The notes under the pieces are model-generated. The model had not been told where the DNA came from and made no database searches. It saw only the letters and a list, made by a program, of their open reading frames with translations. Of a stretch of 64,000 nucleotides of DNA, positions 20,069-33,459 are shown in pieces. Both the position numbers and the translations under genes were made by a program. The stretch comes from Buxus sempervirens. Its lineage: Eukaryota > Streptophyta > Magnoliopsida > Buxales > Buxaceae. The stretch's first letter is position 1, and every line of letters starts with the position of its first letter. Where the stretch lies: contig OX387185.1 of the NCBI GenBank assembly GCA_947561395.2, positions 22,759,866-22,823,865 of the forward strand, in the 5' to 3' direction.

Positions 20069-21909
20069 CTTTTCAGCCCAATAGAACCCTTGGTTAGAAT
20101 GAGTCAACCTAAGAGGGATTTAGTCGATTTTAGGGTTTTACTACCTCACTTAGTAAGACGTGGAATACACGCAATTGCGTATTCTGGGGAGTCCTGTCAC
20201 AAGGACATGATAATCGCCTAAGGAAAGTGGGATTTAAGCGGTCCCCTGTGACCCCCCACTTACCTGGGGACTCTCCCGGAACCTCGTATTGTGTGCCAAT
20301 TCTGCACCTTACTATACGAGATGGTAAAAACTCCTTTGTCAACAAAATCCAGTCAAATCTCACCGGTTAGACACCGCACTCAGCCCAAATGCACATACGG
20401 GCACACCACCACACCGTGGATGGATTTATCTTCCAGTTTTGTGATAAACTGCGTGGGGTGACACGCACGAGGGAGGATGCGTGAATGATCCGACCCTGAA
20501 TGATTGAGTGAATACGGATATTGCATCTTCTTCTCCAAAACCTAGACCTATCTAGCAGCCTACCATTCTGATTCCTATGAACTGACTCTTGGGATGGTAT
20601 TAGCACCTACACTCCCGTGGCTTGCCGGGGAAAGCAGGGTAAACCCATCCCCCCAGTTTTCTGGAGTCCATTAGCACCACTGGTTTCTTGCCGTGGCACG
20701 CGAGGATCCAGTACTGATCCAGACCCTTGTAGGCTTATGTCTCGGGCTGGGTATCCTCCCCCACCTAACGTGTCTGAGTAAACCACGCGTTGAGCATGCG
20801 AGGGTGAGTATGTTGTGAATGATGAATACAAGAGGAGTAAAACTGGAATAAAACTCAGAGTCCATCAGGGGCAGCAACCCCCGCTGTTTGCATCAAATGG
20901 AGTAAACCCTAGATATGGGCTGCCTTAGCCCTAATTTAGGAAGCTAACCTAACTTTGATCAGGGGAACCACCCCGGATCCATGCATGGAGTCCTGCGAGC
21001 CGTGGGCCTTGACCCATTGAGTCCGTTGGAAGCACTCTGAGTCCGGGTCAGCCTTTTGAGCAGATAAAAGCCGGCTAGATCAGACAATCAAGTGAAGGCA
21101 GGCCAGATCAGAGCAGGGGAACTAAACCCTAGATTTAGGAATTTGGCTTACCCGCCTTGAAGCAAATTTGTATCCTTCCTTTTGGCTCTCAACAGCCCTG
21201 AGGATGAATCCTTTGCAGATTTTTTGTGAATATCATGTAAATTTTCGCCCTCGCTGGCAAGTTGTAAATTCTTTTGGTTTGATACCTGAAGGCAAAAGCA
21301 GATGAAAGAAAAGCAGACCGAGACTCGGATGTGCTTCCATACACAAGTATGTCTAGAGGTCGTGCCCCATGAGGCACCAACCTTTTTAGGGCTATGCACA
21401 CACCCTTTTGATGTAATTTTCTCATATTCAATTTTGGATATAGGTTTTTGAATGGTAATGCCATTTAGCCTCAGCTTTAATTTTATGTAAGCATCTCCAT
21501 GCATTGAGTGCACAAACTTCAAAATCATTTGCACAAGCTTTTTTATCAAATCATTTTCAAAAGAAATAATGCAAGGAATTTTCCAAAGATCAAAGCTACA
21601 CCGGGACTTGCTCTAATCCCCTGTGCCTCAATCAGCTTCATCTTAATCAGAAAAATCATTGAAATAAATGGGCTGTGACCTAGCCCAAAATGACAAGTCA
21701 AGAAAAACCAAGGATGAGTCTAACCCCTGTTGAGGACCATCAGCCAAGTTGAGAAAGAAAAAAAAATGATGATGAAAAGAAAATAAAGAAGAAATTTCAA
21801 ATCCAAGTAAAGACCAAATATGGCAAAATGCCAATCGCTAATCTCAAATCTCAGTCAAAGCCATTTTGTGCTTCTGCAGCCCTAGGAAATCATTTCGCGT
21901 TTCCCCAAA
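20069..21909 (+). other. Non-coding leader after the PBS, unit 3
   Basis: Matches the unit-2 leader; no gene seen. Confidence 0.75.
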
Positions 21910-22061
21910 AACAGGAACTCTTCCCAAACCGGGACTTCTTCCCAAACTGGGACTTCTTCCCAAGCAGGGACTTTCTGCCGAAGACAGGGACTTCTGCCCA
22001 AACCGGGACCACCCACAAGATCAGGAACTCTTCCCCTCGCCTCTGAATGGCAAAATTTTAG

Positions 22062-23236
22062 CCGAAGCCATTTCACGTTTCTGCTACCCTTGAAGCCATT
22101 TCGTGCTTCCACCAAAAGTGAAACCATTTCGTGTTTCCCAAAATCTTAATCCGAAGTCATTTCGTGCTTCCCCCAAATTGAAACCATTTCGTGTTTCCAA
22201 AATTGAAACCATTTCGTGTTTCCTAAATCCGAAGCCATTTCGTGCTTCCTCTAAATTGAAACCATTTCGTGCTTCCCTTATCCGAAGCCATTTCGTGCTT
22301 CCTCTAAATTGAAACCATTTCGTGTTTCCAAATCCGAAGCCATTTCGTGCTTCCTCTAAATTGAAACCATTTCGTGTTTCCAAATCCGAAGCCATTTCGT
22401 GCTTCCCCCAAATTGAAACCATTTCATGTTTCCAAAATTGAAACCATTTCGTGTTTCCTGAATCCGAAGCCATTTCGTGCTTCCCCCAATTTGAAACCAT
22501 TTCGTGCGTCCATATCGTAGTAGGAACCATTTCGTGTTTCTGCTGTTCCCGAAGCCATTTCGTGCTTCCTCTAAATTGAAACCATTTCGTGTTTCCAAAT
22601 CCGAAGCCATTTCGTGCTTCCCCCAAATTGAAACCATTTCGTGTTTCCTAAATCCGAAGTCATTTCGTGCTTCCTCTAAATTGAAACCATTTCGTGTTTC
22701 CAAATCCGAAGCCATTTCGTGCTCCCTCTAAATTGAAACCATTTCGTGTTTCCAAATCCGAAGCCATTTCGTGCTTCCCCCAAATTGAAACCATTTCATG
22801 TTTCCATATCGTAGTAGGAACCATTTCGTGTTTCTGCTGTTCCCGAAGCCATTTCGTGCTTCCTCTAAATTGAAACCATTTCGTGTTTCCAAATCCGAAG
22901 CCATTTCGTGCTTCCCCCAAATTGAAACCATTTCGTGATTCCAAAATTGAAACCATTTCGTGTTTCCTGAATCCGAAGCCATTTCATGCTCCCCCAAATT
23001 TAAAACCATATCATAGTAGGAACCATTTCGTGTTTCTGCTGCTCCCGAAGCCATTTCGTGCTTCCCCAAAATCTGAAACCACTTCGTGTTTCCAATTTGA
23101 AGCCATTTCGTGCTTCCGCTACTCTGAAACCGTTTCGTGTTTCCGAAATCCAAATCGAAGCCATTTCGCGCTTCCCCGGTTCCTAATAGAAGTCATTTCG
23201 TACTTCTGCTGCTTTGGAAATCATTTCGCATTTCCC
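22062..23236 (+). repeat. CATTTCGT hairpin-repeat array, unit 3
   Basis: Appears identical to the unit-2 array, copy for copy. Confidence 0.9.
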
Positions 23237-23414
23237 CAAATTCGGTAGGAATCACTTACCCCGCAGGAATCAACTCTTGAAGTTCCTGGAGGTCAAATAC
23301 AGGGACTGTCCCATGGACGTGTACCAATATTTGGAAATCAACTCTTGCAGTTTCCAAAATTTGCGTAAATCAATTCTCGTGGGTCCTAAAGTCAAAACAG
23401 GGACTCTCCCCTTG

Positions 23415-23756
23415 CCTCCGAAGTGGCGGTTAAAATGAGATCACAATGAAAATCAACTCTTGCAGTTTCCCAAAAATTCCATAAAAATCTTGTAGTTCCC
23501 CAAAATCAAAACAAAACCTTATCTCCTTACCTCCGAAGTGGCGGTTGAAAAAGATTAATTTTCTCCCTTTACCTCCGAAGTGGCGGTTAAAAGGAATCCA
23601 ACCTCCGAAGTGGCGGTCAAAACAAAATCTTACCTGCTTACCTCCGAAGTGGCGGTCAAAAAGAAGTCCTCACCTCCGAAGTAGCGGTTGAGGGAAAATC
23701 ATAACCTCCGAAATGGCGGTTCAAAATCTTCTTCCCTAACCTCCGAAGCGGCGGTT
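23415..23756 (+). repeat. ACCTCCGAAGTGGCGGTT repeats, unit 3
   Basis: Same eight copies as at 619-960. Confidence 0.85.
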
Positions 23757-23923
23757 AAAAAAAGGGAATCAAATAAAGAAAAATCATCACAGTTAATCTG
23801 CACAGACATGCATTATATTTCATTGCAATATGCATTCCTTATACTGACTTGTCTATTTTCAATCAAGGTACCAAGATTGCGTTTCGCAGTCCATACCTCC
23901 TACGTTCAAGAAGAAGATTACAG

Positions 23924-25500
23924 ATGGATCCTGCTGAAGAACTTGAGCAAGCGCCACCTCTCCCGCCTCATGGGCAAGAGGACTTGGAAGGCCACCCCGT
24001 GATCGCTGGTCTTAATCAGTAGATGGCCAACATGACCACCATGATGACTGCCATGATGCAGCAAATGGAGAGAATGCAAGCGCCGCAGAAGCTTGTACAG
24101 CCACCACCAGTGGTACCTCCGCCACAGCAGCTGATACCGCCGGTACAACAGCCACAGCTAGAGCAGCCACCACCAGTTCTCCCACAGTTGAACCTACAGC
24201 CGCCCGAACCACAGATCCTGCATCGTTTGGCAGCTCAACCAGAACAGCCGTTACAAATTCCGGCACCCCTGGCCAGGCCACCACAGCAAGTAATGCCACA
24301 AGGAATGGGGCACGACGAAGAAGAGTGGTACCGAGCACGGGAAGCACCAGGTATCTCAGTCCAGGTGCAAGCGGATGTGGAGATGCTAAAAGAACAGATG
24401 CGGATTGTGAACCAAGGTTCTATACCAAAGGAAGCCTCATTGGACAGACTAGGATTCTTCCCTAATCTGCAACTCTCGCCGAAGTTTAGGTGCCCAGACT
24501 TTGTGAAATTTGATGGAAGTGGGTGCCCATTGTCTCACCTTAGGGCATACTACGGGGATATGTGCCAGTACGCCTATGACGAGAGAATCATGATCCAATT
24601 CTTTCAACGCTCCCTGATAGGCTCAGCGCAGAAATGGTTCGCCAGTCTGGACAGGAACCAGATAAGAACGTGGGATGACCTGGCCAGCATATTCCTTGAA
24701 CATTCAAGTTCAACACAGAGGTCTTGCCCACACGGATGGAATTGCAAAAAATGACAAAGAAAAGCATTGAGTCCATTCGCGAATATGCAAAGAGATGGCG
24801 AGAAATGGCCGGTATGGTGCAACCACCCATGTTGGAGAAGGAAATGGTGACATTGTTCATCTCAACACTAGGGCAGCCGTACTACACTTTGCTACTGGGG
24901 CAGTTTGCCGCAAGTTTTGCAGACCTCGTCGTGGTAGCAGACCGAATAGAAGATGGGGTGAAGTCTGGCAGAGTGGCTGGCTTTGCAACTGAGCAGAGAA
25001 GGACCCCTGTCACTGGAAGGGGAATGGATAGAAAGAGAGAGGACGAGGCCGTCAACTACGTCCAGCAGAATAGGCCCTTCCACTTTTCAGCACCCGACAG
25101 AAGAGCAAATCGGAATAGTGGTCAAGGGGCACAACCTGCATGGCAGCCGAGATGGACCAAGGAGGAATTCCAAGCAAGGTTGAACCGGGTGTTCGCACCC
25201 TTACCTTATCCCTTGTCAGAATTGCTGCCAACCCTATTAAAGAAAGGGTACTTACAGAAGAAGCAGCCAACTCAGCAACCGTCCAACAGTCGCTCCTACA
25301 ATCCCAATGAGTATTGCGACTACCACATGGGAGCCCCCGGGCATCATACCAATCGTTGCTGGGAACTGAAGCACGATGTTCAGGATTTGATCGACAACAA
25401 GCGTATCTCGGTTGATCCCTCGGTATCGACTCCTCCCGCGGCCACCACCACGAACCCTCTCCCTGACCACAATCAGGTGTCTTCAAGTGGCACCCGCTGA
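23924..25500 (+). pseudogene. gag: Gag, unit 3, same 1-bp deletion as unit 2
   Basis: Amber at 24020-24022 and the shared deletion near 24702. Both partial frames (24023-24754 and the downstream part ending at 25500) match those of unit 2 residue for residue, so this copy and unit 2 are products of one recent duplication. Confidence 0.9.
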
Positions 25501-28500
25501 ACAAGGTAGTAAAACTGCAAGGCAGAGAGCAATCCCGAAATCCAAAATCATCAAGTCTACCTTGACCAGGATAAGTTGAACTTTGCTTTTTGCACCAAGT
25601 ATCCCTGGTAGGAGTGTTTGCTTTGTAAATATTTTAAATGTTTTTTACTTTCATGCAAGCTTTGTAAAAAAAAAAAAACCTTTTTGAAAAACACAAAAAG
25701 AAAGGAAAAATACTTTTTGGAAAAAAAAATGCAAGTGAGTGGTCGGTGATGACACTGCTCTGAGATCACATTTCTTTTGGCAATGACCACGATCATGGAA
25801 GGATGCCAAGTTGCTCAAAGGTATCTTCAGTTGGGTGCAGTATGCTGTCCCATGAGAACCTTGACTGAGCTAAAGGCAATTCCTTCTTGATCCAGACCAT
25901 AATTTTCTTCCTAAAAACCTGTCTCCACGTTGGGTAGGGCGATCCTTGAGAGAAAAGAAAGAAAGAAAGTGAAAGTGCAAAAACCAGTTAAGGGCCGAGG
26001 CCGGCTTTAACATCATGTCTCTAAGAAAGGATGAGAGGCCATCCTTCATACATCCTTGAATTGCGAGAATCGTTAGTCAAAACACTTTGAGCTTGATCGT
26101 GTTGTTCAAATACCTGTGTTGTGTCTAGCCACCCCACACTGGGGCAAAGCTACAAAAGAAAATGAAAAGGATAAATAGATTCTTGAATAAGTTTGCATGA
26201 GCATTCCAAGTCGTCACAACTCCTGCAAAAGGATGAAAGGCCATCCTTGCTTTATTTCCCCGGTTTTCAAAGTCATATCTCTAGTCAAACCATTTTGAGC
26301 CTAATTTTCTTTCTTCCAACCCACTGAGTCATGAGCCCTAAATCTGGTGCTGGGTAAAGAAGAGAAGACCTGAATGAGCAGAAACAAAGAAGAGAAAAGC
26401 AAGCAGGAAATACACTGGGACTTGCTAATCAAGGCGAAAAGTCAAGATGATCCCAAAGCAAAGGACAGAAAAAGAACCAAAAAAAATGATGATGATGATA
26501 GAGCAAAAGCAAAAGAAAAAGGCGAAGGTCACAAAAGACCTCAAAAAGGAAAATGGAGGAAAGCAAAAGGTAATGGCAAAGCCCAAGCGGCTGAGAAAAG
26601 AGTAGAACATGACTCGACCCATTTACAAAGAAACTTTGAGCCATACTCCTTTCTTTCATGAACCAAAAAACCCCAGCCTTTGTTTCGTCCTATCAAAAAG
26701 TCCTTTCTGATTGCGGAAAATGTGACAATGGGATTCATGCAAATCTATGATGAAGGAATCTAAAAAGAAGAACGAGCTTTTGCAAGACACAAAGCAAAAC
26801 CTGAAAATGAAAAGATAAGAATTTGGGCCTTATATCCCTTCATTTCTTAGATTTAAAACCAAGCCAATGTTTCGTCCTAATGTAAAGACCTCTCTGATCT
26901 ATGAGACATGATGTGCGAGTTGGCCAAAATCCGTAAACTGGGACTGGCACTAACCCAAGGGAAAAGAGAAAGGGAAAAACCTTCAATTGCAAAATCCTGA
27001 AACCACCTTGAAAAAAATTTTGGATCAAGGTGAGAGAAAACCCAAAACCGAGAGAGGGAGAACATCCCTCGAGATGCCCTTCAATTTTCTAAACCTCTGC
27101 AAAGCCTTAGTTGGCACAAGTCGAGAATCTCATGGGATTGCGTGTCAAACACACCGTCCCGAAACACCTCGAGCTAACAAGGCAATTCACCATGACCGTT
27201 GGTCTCGCCTCTCTTTTTAAATCACTTGTACAATTTTCAAAAAAAAAAAAAAAAAAAAAAACTTTTGAAAATTGTGTCATTTCAGTCATGTGCACTGGCA
27301 TACACATTAAAAGCAAGTAAACCGCGGATGCTTACCTCTGTTCAAATTTCAGATACCTCACTGCTTTGTGAGAATTTTGTAGGCCCAGGCAAGGCAAAAG
27401 AATCAGAAAGAGGTCCGGAAGCACATTGAAGTCAAGAGCAGAAGAAAGGCAGAACGGCGGAAAGCCAATGCAGTAATACACCGGCAAGGGGAATGGCAAA
27501 GACTTCCTCTGTCCCTAAAACTGATTCTTTTCCCCAAGCAGAGTGTCCAAGAAACCTGAAGCTGTATGTCAAGACCATGCCCAGTCTGAAGAGGCTGGTT
27601 TTGCAAAAGAAAGACAAATGCAAGAAGGCTTCCGCAAATCCTCAGTGGAACGGTCCTTTCAAAAGAAGCCCCAATTTTGCTTAAATGATGATCTCCTCCT
27701 CAGAACAGGGAGGGCCTCCACTCAGAAAGACAAGAGCCAGAAGGCCGATCAACTCACGCTCGACAAGAAGGAGCTGAGTCATGCAAAAAAGTGAGATGGC
27801 AGGGACTCCCACCAATCCCCAGTGGAGTTACTTCGAACTGGGAAACCCTTACCTTATTAAAACGGGGACTGACAGAAGCACCCTCCCCTCTGGAAAAGCA
27901 GAAAGAGACAAAGAACCTCTGAAGAAGAAGAAGACAAAAAGAAGAAATCTTCGGGCATGATGGCCCCATTTGTAAATTTTTCATTTCCCACTTTTGTAAA
28001 TAGAGTAGGACAGGTGTGTGGGCTCCCTTGAGGCACCGAGCAGCGCTGAGAGCACCTCCTCGCCAAGAGCATCTCCTCATTCTTCGTTCCTTCCAGTCCT
28101 TAATCCAAACCCTTGAAAAAAGAAAAAAAAAACTATCCTTAAAAGTCCCAAGTCTAAAAATCTGAAATCTGAAATCAAATCCCAAATCTGAAATCTGGAG
28201 TCACCTAAAAGCTGTAATGGAACAAACAAGAGAAAGAGAAAACTGTTGAGTGCCTTGCATCAACGTCGAAACGGGTTGATGAGCTTAAGTCCAACCCCAT
28301 CCTTTTTAATCTAAATCAAAATTAGAAGTTGCTCCGAGAAGCCCGAAGTGGGTGAGCAAACTTCGAAATCTTAGTGGAAATCATTTCGTATTTCCACTGC
28401 TTTGAAAATCAAAAGGATTTAAGCTCATCAATCATGACGACAGAAGTGCAAGGCGCAAAAACAAGGTTCTTCTTTTTCTTTGCCGTTCATCCCCAAGGTG

Positions 28501-28507
28501 ACTCCGG
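25501..28507 (+). other. Non-coding region between gag and polypurine tract, unit 3
   Basis: Same length as unit 2, including homopolymers. Nothing coding seen. Confidence 0.8.
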
Positions 28508-28521
28508 TAAAGAGGGACTGC
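28508..28521 (+). other. Polypurine tract, unit 3
   Basis: Same as in unit 2, directly before the third LTR. Confidence 0.78.
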
Positions 28522-29103
28522 TGTAAGCACCTTATTTTTGCACCCCTGGAATTGCTGAAAATGAAAACCCTGGCAGAAAGTCAAACCCCAAGGGGACAAG
28601 AAGTTGACTTTTTGATCAAGTGAAATTTGACTACCTTGCCCTATACCATTGGATAGGGAATCCTGACACGAGTCCAACGCAACTGAGTTTGCTGGAATCG
28701 GAGTCCGGATGAAGGTTCTGTGGGCGGTCAAACTTGAGGGAAGGCCAAAAGTTGACTTTTCCTCGAACCCCGTGCCAAGTGCTTAGCCCTATGTCATTAA
28801 ATAGAGGGCTCCGATACGAGTTCAACGCAATTGAGTTTGCTCAGATCGGAGTTCAGATGAAGGAGATATGGGCTGTCGAACTTTCCGAGCAGCAAAACCA
28901 GAAACTGCACACGTGGCGCAGGAACTGCCCACGTGGCAGCCAATGCAGCAAAATATCTCAGGGACTAAATCTCAAGTATCCAAAAATCATCAAATATCTC
29001 AGGGACTAAACCAAAATTCGCAGGGGGCAATCCGTAGATATCCAAAAGTGTCAAATCGGTCGAATCGGTCAAGTCGAAGGGCAAATCCGTAATTTTTCGA
29101 TTT

Positions 29104-29348
29104 GTATCCGGTCATGTATACCGGATACACAGCCTCTCCTTCATATCCGGACATGAAGACCGGATATATGAAGATATTTCTGCAGGATTCGCGCCACTTG
29201 ACCGACAAGCTCGCAGCGGCATTTAATTTTCAAATGATTGTGTTTGTATCCGGACTTGAAGACCGGATACAAAGGAGCCTTAGTGTATCCGGACTTCAAG
29301 TCCGGATACAAAGGAGCCTTAGTGTATCCGGACTTGAAGTCCGGATAC
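29104..29348 (+). repeat. U3 palindrome array, LTR 3
   Basis: Same five palindromes in the same spacing as at 6308. Confidence 0.9.
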
Positions 29349-29360
29349 ATTAAGTTTGCT

Positions 29361-29368
29361 TATAAATA
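29361..29368 (+). promoter_or_regulatory. TATA box of LTR 3
   Basis: TATAAATA; same context as at 6565. This LTR would drive unit 4, whose gag frame is open after the amber codon. Confidence 0.8.
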
Positions 29369-29646
29369 TCAAACAGCAGCTCATTTTCGGGGTTGGCTGA
29401 TTTTTTCTGGTTTCCACCCCTTTCTTCTCCACCTCCACTTGTTCGAGACCTCCTCCCTTGGCCCCTCCTTGCTCCCCAAAGCTAACCACTTCACTAAAGA
29501 CCATTTTACCCTTCCCCCACCCCCTTCTCATCCTCACTCAAGAGCTTGAAGAAGGAGAAGAAGCCACGGTTGGTGGGCGGAGGTGCTGTTCCAGCAACTA
29601 CTCCGGCTTCAAGGAAGTTCTCTACACAACTCCGGGGTTCAAGAAC

Positions 29647-29658
29647 CCCCAGGTAAGA
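29647..29658 (+). promoter_or_regulatory. Predicted 5' splice donor in LTR 3
   Basis: Intron would start at 29653 and end at 35265, giving a short leader for the unit-4 gag. Confidence 0.72.
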
Positions 29659-31448
29659 TCCCTCCTCACATTTTATTGTACATATATTAAAATGAGCATA
29701 TTCTAAAGAGTTTGCCCAGCTTGCTTTCTTCCTTAGCATAAATTTGTCTTCATGGTATGTTAGCATGTGTTGTTCTCTTCTTGCCACTGTTTTGACATGT
29801 GCTTGGTATCTTAAGAGGAAGCATGTTTCCTCATGTTATGATCCCATGTAACCCCTGTGTAACCCCCTACTCCCTTCTGTAGACACCTTTTTAGCTAGGC
29901 GTGATTCGGTCTTGCATGGCTGTGGTTTGAGCAGCATGTGATGTATTTGTTTCTTTTTTTTACTTTCGTGCACATGAGCATTGTTGTGACCATGCGTGTT
30001 GGGTTGCCGTTTGTGGCCGTGAACAACCGGAACAGAGGCACATGACCTCTGTTCCCCTGCTGGTTTCTACCCAAGGGAATGATCAAAGGGGGAAGCCCCC
30101 TCCATTTTCCCCTTTGTCCTTGTTAAGGAACCCCAAAGAATGACCAAGATGAGGTGATTCCTCATCACCCGAACCAATGTGGGCTCACACAGGAGCCCAC
30201 ACAACTCCTGGAACATCCCAAGAAGCATGAAAACCCAACCCCAGTGCCCAAAATCCGAAAACAGGCTTCTGTGCCTTGATCCGGTAACTCAGGCCGGATC
30301 AACATAAGCCTGTGTGTAGCCGGTTATAGATACCGGATACACAGAGACCAGTGTGTAACCGGTATCTCAGACCGGCTACACTGCCAGAATTCATTTTTTT
30401 GCTATTTTGTGATTTTGTGCAATATTTTGAATTGTTTGGTCAAATCCGGGCGAACCAGTAGGGTTTCCGGGTCACCCGGAAACCCAAGATGGGCCATGGA
30501 CCGACCCGGTCCGAATTGATTCCCGGTGGGCCTTCCAACGGGGCCCACCAAGCCCGACCAACTCATTCATGCCTAAAATAATATAAACAAGAAATTTGAG
30601 TGGGTCGGACCAATTGAGGCCCACCCAAGCCCTATTCAGGCCATGCATGCTTAAAATAGATTGTGGTTTGGCCGAGACCACGGGCAGGGCCTGTCGGGCC
30701 CACTAAGCCCATTAAACCAAGGTTAGGGTGTCAAAACCCTAATTCAAGAAGTCTTGGGTTTTTCAAAGCCCAAGCCCAGGTAGAGGGCCCCAAGCCCAAT
30801 ACCTGGCCCACTTTGGTGAATTTTAATAAAAGATAAATTAAATCATTTGGCAACCAGGGTGAGGCCCACTCACGGGCCCATAAACAGTCCCGGCCCACTC
30901 GTGCATAGAAATCATTTAAATAATCATACTGGAATTTAAATAAAATCAATTCACTTGAACCGAAGCCCAAAGGGCCTCTCAAGCTAGACTGAGGCCCACA
31001 AGGGACACGTGGGCTCCACCAAGCCCACCAAGGAATCCACGGGCCTTCCAACGGGGCCCGCCCATGCAGACTCATCTCACTTTAAACTAAAGAAGATAAA
31101 AATCAAGTAAAGGGACCCACACCACTTTGGCGGTCCCGCCAGACTTAATCAAATTTCATGCTGGAATAGGAATCGGGTGAGTGAGAAACCAAAGTTGACT
31201 CAAACCAGGGAAACCTATGGGACCCGTCACTTGACGGGGTGGACTGGGGTGTCTACGGACTTCCCCAGACCGCAACCGAGCCCCTACTTAGAATCTCAAA
31301 GCCGCAGACCAAAAGCCTTAGTAGAAGAACTTAGGCACCTAGGTGTCTGCCTGCACCCCATCAGGCAGTGGCGACTCCAAACAAATCCCGAGCCACGCAT
31401 CGTTTTGCGTGCGCCTCGTCGTGCGACCGAAATCGGGTGCGCACAGCC

Positions 31449-31466
31449 TGGCGACTCCACTGGGGA
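31449..31466 (+). other. Primer binding site, unit 4
   Basis: Identical to the site at 8653, three bases after the third LTR. Confidence 0.85.
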
Positions 31467-33307
31467 CTTTTCAGCCCAATAGAACCCTTGGTTAGAATGA
31501 GTCAACCTAAGAGGGATTTAGTCGATTTTAGGGTTTTACTACCTCACTTAGTAAGACGTGGAATACACGCAATTGCGTATTCTGGGGAGTCCTGTCACAA
31601 GGACATGATAATCGCCTAAGGAAAGTGGGATTTAAGCGGTCCCCTGTGACCCCCCACTTACCTGGGGACTCTCCCGGAACCTCGTATTGTGTGCCAATTC
31701 TGCACCTTACTATACGAAACGGTAAAAACTCCTTTGTCAACAAAATCCAGTCAAATCTCACCGGTTAGACACCGCACTCAGCCCAAATGCACATACGGGC
31801 ACACCACCACACCGTGGATGGATTTATCTTCCAGTTTTGTGATAAACTGCGTGGGGTGACACGCACGAGGGAGGATGCGTGAATGATCCGACCCTGAATG
31901 ATTGAGTGAATACGGATATTGCATCTTCTTCTCCAAAACCTAGACCTATCTAGCAGCCTACCATTCTGATTCCTATGAACTGACTCTTGGGATGGTATTA
32001 GCACCTACACTCCCGTGGCTTGCCGGGGAAAGCAGGGTAAACCCATCCCCCCAGTTTTCTGGAGTCCATTAGCACCACTGGTTTCTTGCCGTGGCACGCG
32101 AGGATCCAGTACTGATCCAGACCCTTGTAGGCTTATGTCTCGGGCTGGGTATCCTCCCCCACCTAACGTGTCTGAGTAAACCACGCGTTGAGCATGCGAG
32201 GGTGAGTATGTTGTGAATGATGAATACAAGAGGAGTAAAACTGGAATAAAACTCAGAGTCCATCAGGGGCAGCAACCCCCGCTGTTTGCATCAAATGGAG
32301 TAAACCCTAGATATGGGCTGCCTTAGCCCTAATTTAGGAAGCTAACCTAACTTTGATCAGGGGAACCACCCCGGATCCATGCATGGAGTCCTGCGAGCCG
32401 TGGGCCTTGACCCATTGAGTCCGTTGGAAGCACTCTGAGTCCGGGTCAGCCTTTTGAGCAGATAAAAGCCGGCTAGATCAGACAATCAAGTGAAGGCAGG
32501 CCAGATCAGAGCAGGGGAACTAAACCCTAGATTTAGGAATTTGGCTTACCCGCCTTGAAGCAAATTTGTATCCTTCCTTTTGGCTCTCAACAGCCCTGAG
32601 GATGAATCCTTTGCAGATTTTTTGTGAATATCATGTAAATTTTCGCCCTCGCTGGCAAGTTGTAAATTCTTTTGGTTTGATACCTGAAGGCAAAAGCAGA
32701 TGAAAGAAAAGCAGACCGAGACTCGGATGTGCTTCCATACACAAGTATGTCTAGAGGTCGTGCCCCATGAGGCACCAACCTTTTTAGGGCTATGCACACA
32801 CCCTTTTGATGTAATTTTCTCATATTCAATTTTGGATATAGGTTTTTGAATGGTAATGCCATTTAGCCTCAGCTTTAATTTTATGTAAGCATCTCCATGC
32901 ATTGAGTGCACAAACTTCAAAATCATTTGCACAAGCTTTTTTATCAAATCATTTTCAAAAGAAATAATGCAAGGAATTTTCCAAAGATCAAAGCTACACC
33001 GGGACTTGCTCTAATCCCCTGTGCCTCAATCAGCTTCATCTTAATCAGAAAAATCATTGAAATAAATGGGCTGTGACCTAGCCCAAAATGACAAGTCAAG
33101 AAAAACCAAGGATGAGTCTAACCCCTGTTGAGGACCATTAGCCAAGTTGAGAAAGAAAAAAAAATGATGATGAAAAGAAAATAAAGAAGAAATTTCAAAT
33201 CCAAGTAAAGACCAAATATGGCAAAATGCCAATCGCTAATCTCAAATCTCAGTCAAAGCCATTTTGCGCTTCTGCAGCCCTAGGAAATCATTTCGCGTTT
33301 CCCCAAA
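31467..33307 (+). other. Non-coding leader after the PBS, unit 4
   Basis: Matches the other leaders with private changes, for example ACGAAACGG near 31717 (ACGAGATGG in the others) and CCATTAGCC near 33136. No gene seen. Confidence 0.75.
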
Positions 33308-33459
33308 AACAGGAACTCTTCCCAAACCGGGACTTCTTCCCAAACTGGGACTTCTTCCCAAGCAGGGACTTTCTGCCCAAGACAGGGACTTCTGCCCAAA
33401 CCGGGACCACCCACAAGATCAGGAACTCTTCCCCTCGCCTCTGAATGGCAAAATTTTAG

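Larger units (their letters stand above)
28522..31445 (+). repeat. LTR 3 of the tandem array
   Basis: Same length and borders. Private substitutions appear from about 30285 rightward (CCGGTAACTC, GGGTCGGACC, CTCAAGCTAG, CACCTAGGTG), while the left part matches the second LTR. Confidence 0.92.
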
